The notes below the pieces were generated by a model. The model made no database searches, had not been told where the DNA came from, and saw only the letters and a program-made list of their open reading frames with translations. Below are positions 56,616 to 64,000 of a DNA stretch of 64,000 nt, piece after piece. The DNA is from Leucogyrophana mollusca (taxonomy: Eukaryota; Basidiomycota; Agaricomycetes; Boletales), in NCBI GenBank assembly GCA_021014945.1, contig MU266378.1, positions 62,001 to 126,000 of the forward strand, written 5' to 3'. The translations under genes were made by a program, and so were the position numbers. Every line of letters starts with the position of its first letter. Position 1 is the stretch's first letter.

Positions 56616-57481
56616 GCAGACAGATCTTCACTGTCATTGAGGTTGTGTAGCCCTACTGAAGGGATACATGTTCAGATTCTAGCTCCCAAATTGTTTGGCG
56701 CTCGAGCCTGCCATCACGGCCCTTTTGGATTATTTAAAGCCACAAGTACCAAAACCTCTCTTTCTAACACTTGAGCGCACCTCAACCCTCGCAGAAAAAA
56801 AATGAAAACACCACGCTACACATCATTTTACCAACGAAGGTACCACCCTTATAAGAGGGTAGCACCATCTTCGTACCAACGCCTCCTGGTGAGTGCAGAT
56901 TTCGTGGTTTCCCGTGGTGGAACCTTGGTTGATCACCGTTTCTATTTAAAAGCACAGCGCAGCGTCTATTCCTCGGGCAAGTTTTCTTTTTAATGGTTTG
57001 ATGTTTCACTCAAGTATTTCCCGCCAGCCTGTAATCGAATGAACCGCGAGTGCTGAGGAGAATGTTCCGGCCGTTGATCTAGCATCAAACTGTGCTGTGT
57101 TCTTCGTACGTTTTTTCCATGCCTTCAGCTCACCTCTTTCCATATTCTAATCATTTTTCTCTAGGTCTTCGCCTTTGTCGGCTGAGAAAGTGCCGCGAAC
57201 TGTATATAAAGAGAGGTTGTTGTACATTTGAGAATTGGCTCTCAAGCTGTGCCGGCTGATGAGGAGCATGATGTGCCGGTATCAAGCTGCGTTGGAAGCG
57301 ACTTAGGTTGGCGCTTGACATCGGTCCTAGGCGTGGCTGCCCGCGCTGTAACCTACAGTACCCACGTATGGACATACGCAGCACACTTTGTATTTAATTG
57401 TCGCCCGACAAAGCTTAACGTAGTCGAGTTGGCCGCACTGACGAACCCGTGGATGATTGATATTTCGTGATATGCACATTC

Positions 57482-59274
57482 TCATTGTAAAGCCAGGATA
57501 AGATGCTTGTCTTTCCCTGCGCGCAGGATAGCCACTCTCCCATCTACAAGGTCACTTCTCTGCAAGCGGAAGTACACATTCGATTTTGGTTGGTTATTCA
57601 GGTAAAGCCCTCCCCCTAGTGCAAGTTGCCGCGCAGCAGCTGTTGATGGGTCAGTCCTGGTCGAACATTTGCGAGGGCTGGGAGACTCACATTTAGACGG
57701 CGTCAGTCGGAATGTGGCGGCTAGGTTCGGGAGGGTATTTTCAAACATTTGCTCATCGTCGCAGAAAACTAGCCGAGGATCCCCAGCTAGTGACTTGATA
57801 ATCTGATCCGCTCGCAGCGAAGAGTACTGTGTGCCGAACAATACCTGCGTCGCGATATGGGCAGCTTCGAGCCCTTCATCTATGTGGACGAAATGTTACG
57901 TCGAAATCGTGGTTCCTGACGTGACGACCTACTTCCGTGTATCATGCCTGTCACTTCGTCTGCCAAAAGCTTCTGAGCTATTCGCTTCTCTGGGTATAGC
58001 TGTGGAGTCGTAAGTTCGAGGGAGACATAGGCGACGGGGAAGACATACTTGGTGCTCCGTGACGATCAGATCTATTTCTTCCACAGGTAGCAGAGTGAAC
58101 ATTTTCAGGTATTTGTGGACATCTGCATCGGTTGTCCTGAAGAAAAACTGCAACAGGTGTCGTATCAGTCAGCGAATAGCTAACAACCCGCATTCATACC
58201 TGGTAGAAGTCGAGGTAACTGGTCATGGTCTCGTCCAACCAGATAGCATTGCCTGCACTTTTACCGAACTTCTCACCGAGCGACGTGGTAAGCAAAGGTG
58301 TAGTCATTGCAAAAGCTTTCTCTTTCACAGCAGAGCCTGTTTGGGCCCGGCCATGCTCTGCCTTGTTTATCAGCTCCACGCCAGACAAGATATTGCCCCA
58401 TTGGTCTGAGCCGCCGACTTGGATAGTACATCCCTTGGCCTTATAAAGGTGGTAGAAATCATAACCCTGGAGAAGCTGGTACGTGAACTCGGTGAAAGTT
58501 ATGCCATGCTGCACATTCATGCGCGTTCGAACACTTTCAACAACAGTCAGTCGCGTCAAATAAACCTCTATCGACTCTGCTCGCACCTCTCCTTTGCTAG
58601 CATATGGTTCACTCGGAAATGGACACCTGTGCTTCGCAGAAATTCGAGCAGGTTGAGGTTCCTTAGCCAGTCTATATTGTTTAAAATTTGGAGCTCTTGC
58701 GGAGAGCTTTTCGAGGGAAACTTATCAAGCGCATATTCTGTTGCGCGAGAGAAGAATTTCTGAATAGCCTCTGTCAGTTTCAGAGTATTGAGTTCTATCT
58801 GAGCCTGTTCTGAGAGTGCACGTTCTGTCATTCGACCCGAGGGATCCCCAACAAGGCCGGTTGCTCCACCTATCTAGTACTGCTGCATTAGACAGTGAGA
58901 TACAGATTGGGAATTGTCTCACGAGCGCGATGGCATTGTTTCCTCTTTGCCGGAAGTGGAACAAGCAAAGAAGTGGGATGAGGTGACCAGCGTGCAAAGC
59001 GTGCGCGGTCGGGTCAATCCCTGCATATACTGTTTGCGGCCCTTTCATGAGATGGGTCGTCAAGTCATCGGGCCTAACTCTCTCAGTTCGTACGCATGCT
59101 GTACGGTCACAAGTATGGGCCTCACCTCGTCACATCAGCGACAAGTTGCCGCGCGCTCAGCTCGTCCACCAAATTCCTAGAAGCATGTAGATTGCGCAGG
59201 CCGCAAGAGACACCGCGAGTGGCTCGAAAGGCTGTACAAGTTTGAGATGCGCATCTCCAGCTCAAATGCAGCAT
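57482..59274 (-). CDS. MSY1: Tyrosyl-tRNA synthetase, mitochondrial
   Basis: Class I aminoacyl-tRNA synthetase charging mt tRNA-Tyr. The ATG at 59272-59274 opens an Arg/Ser-rich presequence ('[20 protein letters not shown]') and then '[16 protein letters not shown]'. The Rossmann fold has the HIGH-type motif '[16 protein letters not shown]', 'GDPSGR', '[15 protein letters not shown]', the tyrosine-pocket '[11 protein letters not shown]', and the KMSKS-equivalent '[14 protein letters not shown]'. The C-terminal S4-like part is '[14 protein letters not shown]' and '[19 protein letters not shown]', ending 'LALQ'. This bacterial-type layout marks the organellar enzyme, not the cytosolic one. Several introns; frame intact. 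It shares a 232-bp upstream region with the TGT gene. Confidence 0.93.
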
Positions 59275-59506
59275 TATCTTCTGCCTCAAAAGGCGGCGCC
59301 GGGAATCTTGCCCAAAGGATTCGGGGGAAGAAATTTTGCACAGCCACTCCCTCTGTTTAGATCCAGATCGGGAAGCCAATAACTTGGACCAACACCACTC
59401 GGGGGCTTCTTGCGATCTTCGTGACTCGATCGATATAAGGTTTTCCTCTGAGGACCGACGATTTAAGAGAGGATATACCATACGGGGCGCTTAATCTCTG
59501 TTCATC
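59275..59506. promoter_or_regulatory. Short bidirectional region between MSY1 (-) and TGT (+)
   Basis: Only 232 bp separate the two start codons. No TATA box is evident. The compact head-to-head layout suggests a shared promoter. Confidence 0.5.
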
Positions 59507-61347
59507 ATGCAGTTTGAGGTACTCGCAAAATGCCATACTACTCGAGCACGAGTGTGCCGGATGAAATTGGCTCGTGAGTTATCTCTTATGAAGTCTCGGG
59601 CGACCAGATTCTAATCTTTCAGACTAGACGGTGTCACGATGTTGCCAACTTTCATGCCGGTGGCAACACAGGCTGCCATAAAAGGACTCACACCTCAACA
59701 GGTGGAGTCTCTGGGTATCACTCTTATCCTGAACAATACATATCATCTAAACCTACGTCCCGGAATCAAAGTCCTTGACGAAGCGGGAGGAGCGCATAAA
59801 TTTCAAGGATGGAACCGAAACTTACTGACTGTGGCCATCCTATCCCCTCTAGTCTGAGCCATGTCTGATGTATATGTCGTTTGCAGGATAGTGGCGGCTT
59901 TCAACTGGTCTCTCTAAGCAAATTCACTACGATCACCGAAGAGGGTGCTTTATTTGCAAGTCCGTTTACGGGTGAACCCACCATGCTAACCGTGCGTGGC
60001 CCAGAGGTGCTTTCTTTTTATCCATTTGACGGGATACGTCAGCCGGAGGAAAGCATATCAATACAACATTCCATTGGAGCAGACATAATCATGCAGTTGG
60101 ATGATGTGGGTAAGATTTGCTGGCTTTCCTTGTAACATCCCCTTTTGAATAAGATTGTAACATGGCAGTAAGCAGTCTGACCGTCGGGCCTCGAGTAGGC
60201 GAAGCGATGGAGCGATCAGTGCGATGGCTCGATCGCTGTATCGAGCAACACGAACGGTCGGGCCGTAAAGACGTCCAAAATCTCTTCGCAATCGTTCAGG
60301 GTGGGCTGGATCCTGTCCTACGAGATAAGTGTCTTGATCAAATGATCGAGAGAAAGGATCGTGTCGCTGGGTACGCGATTGGTGGTCTCAGTGGCGGAGA
60401 AGAAAAGGGTAATTCTTTGTGAGCAGTATATGTTAATGGCACACTGACCTTTCTGCCTCAGATATCTTCTGGAGAATGTGAGAGTTGCCTATCTTGTATC
60501 TTGACAACAGGGCCCTAATGTAACCGTTTTTTCAGGATAAAGCAGTGCGCCGACAGACTGCCTGTGGACCGTGAGCACCACCCTAGAACCCTTTGGTCTG
60601 CCTTAACTTATCTTGAACACCCCCGATCAGGGCCCCGCTATTCAATGGGGATAGGCTTTGCTGAAGGTAAGCACACTTTAATCGCGGGGCTGCCGCCGAA
60701 GTCTCACACAACTGGTGAAGATCTGCTCGTCTGCGTCGCGCTTGGTGTTGATATGGCGAGTATTCCCTCCTGAACTCATGTCTCATGTATCTAATACTAC
60801 CTTAGGCGGATTGCGTCTTCCCAACTCGAACAGCAAGATTTGGAGTCGCTTTAACCTTTGGTGGCCCATTAAACCTGAGTAAGCTTATATCAAACATCGT
60901 ACGAGGAGTTTCTGACTACAGGGGAAGAACTTGGGAAACATACCAGAAGTTTTGAACCCATAGATAAAGATTGCCCGTGCCCAACATGCACCAGCGGCAT
61001 GTCGAGGGCCATGCTTCATCACATAGTTACAATAGAGACCGCTGGTGCTCACGGTAATGCCTTTGTCTTGTCTTGGACGTTGGAGAAGGTTCTTATTCTT
61101 CTCAGCCGTTACGCAGCATAATTTGGTCTTCCAAGCCCAGATAATGGGGCGCGCTCGTGATGCAATCATAGAGGGGCGATTTCCCGACTACCTGCGAACC
61201 TTCTTCCGAGGTTACTTTGGGGACAAGGGATATCCAGAGTGGTGTGTTAATGCTCTTCGCAGCGTGGGAGTCGACTTGCTCGATGGGAGAGAAGTACCTG
61301 TTATACCAGGCTCTGGAGCAAAGTGGGAATACTCAGACGCCGCATGA
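59507..61347 (+). CDS. QTRT1: Queuine tRNA-ribosyltransferase, catalytic subunit (TGT)
   Basis: Exchanges guanine-34 for queuine in GUN-anticodon tRNAs (Tyr, His, Asn, Asp). The start ATG at 59507 gives '[20 protein letters not shown]'; splicing at a TAG acceptor gives '[18 protein letters not shown]'. Catalytic and substrate motifs are intact: '[14 protein letters not shown]', '[10 protein letters not shown]', 'IVQGGLD', '[13 protein letters not shown]', 'RYSMGIG', '[13 protein letters not shown]'. The zinc site is '[10 protein letters not shown]' with the later His in 'TQHNLVFQ', matching the C-x-C-x2-C...H pattern. It ends 'WEYSDAA'. About nine exons. Queuine must be salvaged in eukaryotes, so the organism depends on an outside supply. 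Complete. Confidence 0.94.
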
Positions 61348-61409
61348 ATCCAGTATGATACATCGGTACTGTATGATGGGAATAGCGGGTGGGCGAAATA
61401 TCACGCTGA

Positions 61410-64000
61410 CTACCGTTTACCTTTGCGACTCGGTCGCGCATTCTTCGCTTTCTTGCGCTCCACCGTCTTTCTAGTCTTCCGTATTTGATCGACAGTTTTG
61501 ATCTCACTCTTGACTCTCCCAACCGACTTCCCTCCATACCTGCCGCCACCGGTTCTCACCTTCTTCCCACCTGTTGCAGAACCGGCCTTGTGCCTGGAGT
61601 CATTTCCATCCTGTGCATTGTTCTCCTCTCGCTTCTTCAGCTGCCGCGATTTGCGCTCATAGTCCTTGTCCAGTTTATTTAGCGGTTTCGCGGGCACGAC
61701 CTTGTGGTGCTTGAACTTGCGTCCGCCCGGGCCAGAACCTGTCCCCCGGCGTTCTGGTTCTGCCTCGCCTACCTTAGGGAGGACAACATGGCTCTTCGCC
61801 TTCCACTCGTCGAAGCGACCGCTGCGATAACTCGCAGGTAGCCGCGTCCCGCTCTCTGTGCGAACGAGTTTGACATTGTCCGCGCCGACACCATCGCCTT
61901 TGATGAACTTCTTCTTCTTCTTGTCCCAGGTGACTTTGTGTCTCTGGCGTGCTGCGACGCCTTCATCTCCTGCAAGATCGAAGGTTGCGCCACGAGCTTG
62001 TTCGGCGAACGATGACGCGCCGTCAGTGAGTGAGTACCTGAAAGGGATAGATGAGGACGTTGACGTTAGCAACAGCGTGATCGCCTACCCTTTCTCAGTC
62101 GAGGCATCTTTTTGATAATGCGACATATAGAACTCCTCGTCCCGATAGCTCTGTTTTCCGCTTTTTTTGCTTGAGGTATCAAATACCGCCTGGGGAAGTA
62201 CGCGCACCATCAGCTGAGAAAGATACGGGTCAGGGGGAGTACACGTACCGCGATGTCCACTTCGTCGGCCATGTCCACATTCTCGTGGTCTAATTCATCT
62301 CCCTCGTTGTCTTCCTCTTCGGCTTGAGCGACAGCAGCCGAAGTAGAGGGAAGGGTGGTGCGTTCTGCGGCTTTCTGCAGCGCTTTTCGTCTTTCCTTCA
62401 TAAGAGCTGCGTTGGCGGTTCCTGCTTTACCCCTCGTGCCGACCTCAAAGACCGTCTCCGCAGGCTTGAAAGAGTTGACAACCATCATCAACTTCTTCCT
62501 GGCCACTTCCTGCTCCGCCACCTTCTCTCCGCCGCCGCCACGGTGTAGTAACACGGGGTGCACACCGGCTTCAATGGCCCCAGCTAAAGCCCACTGCGTA
62601 TCCTTAGACATATCCTTCGCGCGTTTGTAGCTCGCCTGGCTTGCCTTCCCTTTGCTCCGCTCGTACATCGCATGGCCCCGACGCATGACCTCGCGCAAAA
62701 CGGGTAGCTGGTGGTGAGCTGCGTCTAGTGAGCGCACGTATTCGACGTCTTCATCGATGCTCTCTCGCGCGAACGTGCCCAGAACAAGTGTTTCAGTGAA
62801 CGCATCATCTCCACTCCCAGCCGGCACCTCTGCAGTGAGAGGACGGCCGAGGAACAGCTGAAGATCAAGGAGGTACGGAAGTTCCACGTGTGTAACGAAC
62901 GACCACGCCCAGCCTTGCCTTCCGGCTCTAGCAGTTCTGCCTACGCGGTGCACAAAAACCCTCGCGCCATGCGGAAAATCGTAGTTTACGACATTTTCGA
63001 GGACAGGTATGTCGATACCACGGGCAGCAACATCTGTCACAACAAGGATGCTTGTGTATCCGCGACGGAATTGGTCCATTTGGTAAGTACGGGCGGTTTG
63101 GTCGAGCGCACCGTATATGTGGGACACAGCATACCCCGCTGCAGAAAGGAGATTTGAGAGGTACTCGACGTGATGTTTGGTGGCAGCGAAAATGAGAGTC
63201 TGATGCGGGGCGGTGACATTTTGCGATGGGTGTTGTTTGCCCTTATCTTTCCGGGATTTTGGTGCGCCCTCGGCGTCGGCATCGCCCTTTAGTGCAGAGG
63301 AACCAAAGGGGACGTGGATAACATCCCGAAGAAGAGCAAGAAGGCACGCGTCTTTCTCGGCCTGTTTGATGGAGAAGAACGCCATTTTGAGATCAGAGCT
63401 GATTTTGGATTCCGCGTCAAGGCGAACGAGCTTGGGGTCTTGCAGACCAGCTTTTGCAAACTCGACAAGGGATTTGGGGAGGGTGGCAGAGAACAGAAGG
63501 GTTTGGCGGGAGGTCGGAAAGCGGTGTAAAATTTCGTTGAGGGCTGTCTCGAAGCCCATCTCGAAAAGACGGTCAGCCTCGTCGAAGACTACATACTGCA
63601 CGGACTTGAGGTCTAGATTCATTTCGACAATTAAATGGAGGAGTCGACCTGGCGTAGCAATAATTCTGGGAATGGGTATTAGTTCCGCGCAACGGTATAT
63701 TTGGATGAGGCTCACACGTCGGGGTTGCTCGTGATCATCTCAAATTGCTCGTCAAGGCCTTCACCGCCGACAATGAGCCCCCATCTCAAACCCTGGCCTT
63801 TATCGCTGGCCTCGCCCTGGCCGTCACCCGCGTGTGTGCCCTCCTTCCCGTTCCACCCCCGAGCAAGTTCTTTACCTACTTTGAGAACCTGTAGCGCAAG
63901 CTCTCTTGCGGGAAGGAGGATGAGGGCACGGGCACCGAAAGTTGAAGCATGTCTGCCGCTGAGCCGCTGAACAAGAGGTATCATGTATGCAAGTGTCTTG
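61410..64000 (-). CDS. DBP10: ATP-dependent RNA helicase Dbp10 (DDX54), 3' part; N-terminus outside window
   Basis: Nucleolar DEAD-box helicase of 60S ribosome assembly. From the right edge the visible parts are 'AYMIPLVQRL', motif Ia 'LILLPARELALQ', 'TPGRLLHLIV', motif II 'VFDEADRLFEMGFE', motif III 'LFSATLPKSL', 'TDVAARGIDIP' and motif VI 'VHRVGRTARAGR'. The C-terminal Dbp10-specific domain reads 'YRDEEFYMSHYQKDAS' and 'FAEQARGATFDLAGD', then a Lys/Arg-rich tail ending 'ARPSRKGKR'. Q motif and Walker A lie beyond base 64000. Introns near 63668-63717, 62192-62246 and 62037-62090. It is convergent with the TGT gene, with 62 bp between stops. Confidence 0.95.

Larger units (their letters stand above)
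54090..57481. other. 3.4-kb gene-poor region
   Basis: Between hydrolase copy 3 and the mt TyrRS gene. It holds a 21-bp minisatellite (55834-55938), GC-rich sequence around 56000-56150, a C-run near 54220, and two good plus-strand TATA boxes (TATATAA at 55172-55178; TATATAAA at 57203-57210) without a recognisable gene behind them. No transposon ends or enzyme motifs seen. It could carry a non-coding transcript or an orphan gene. Confidence 0.45.

Noticed and set aside
56838..56866. Small inverted repeat ACCCT-TATAAG-AGGGT
   Set aside because: Arms of only five bases, with no flanking element or terminator logic; probably chance.

Overview
The window looks like nuclear DNA of a filamentous basidiomycete, most probably an Agaricomycete. 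The genes are dense, on both strands, and cut by many short introns (about 45-70 nt, GT-AG). The proteins are typical of fungi: CDS1, TOP1, ILV1, a Cti6-like PHD protein, VPS8, COG2, SmD3, RPS23, DBP10. Several families are characteristic of mushroom-forming fungi, such as an F-box/LRR-like tail, an HAD-terpene cyclase fusion, a Pth11/rhodopsin-like membrane protein and a CE2-like SGNH esterase. There is no sign of prokaryotic operons, CRISPR or phage. All gene models were spliced by eye from reading frames and splice motifs, so inner exon borders are less certain than start and stop codons.

Layout. 0-9.5 kb: tail of an F-box/LRR-like gene, then SGNH esterase, CDS1 (CDP-DAG synthase) and TOP1 on the minus strand, with the complex I B12 subunit gene divergent from TOP1. 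9.5-12.1 kb: gene-poor. 12.1-13.9 kb: a fused HAD/class II terpene cyclase (drimane-type synthase family). 14.7-19.6 kb: ILV1 (-) and a Cti6-like PHD gene (+), divergent. 21.3-29.7 kb: VPS8 (+) and COG2 (-), tail to tail. 30.4-37.9 kb: Pth11-like receptor (-), CLC-type Cl-/H+ exchanger (-), SmD3 (+), SDHAF4 (-). 39.2-43.3 kb: Zn2Cys6 transcription factor. 44.1-54.1 kb: RPS23, then three paralogous homoserine acetyltransferase-like alpha/beta hydrolases with a TM9SF/EMP70 gene between the first and second. 54.1-57.5 kb: gene-poor with a 21-bp minisatellite. 57.5-64 kb: mitochondrial tyrosyl-tRNA synthetase (-) divergent from queuine tRNA-ribosyltransferase (+), then the 3' part of DBP10 (-) running off the end.

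Most genes are housekeeping, with a few themes. VPS8 and COG2 are both tethering-complex subunits. The mt TyrRS and the TGT share a 232-bp intergenic region and may act on the same tRNA. The complex I subunit and SDHAF4 serve the respiratory chain. The most notable accessory items are the HAD-terpene cyclase, which has no other recognisable secondary-metabolism gene beside it, and the hydrolase family whose three members all keep a 21-nt microexon. TOP1 also carries its catalytic tyrosine in a 24-nt microexon. I found no clearly new multi-gene system.
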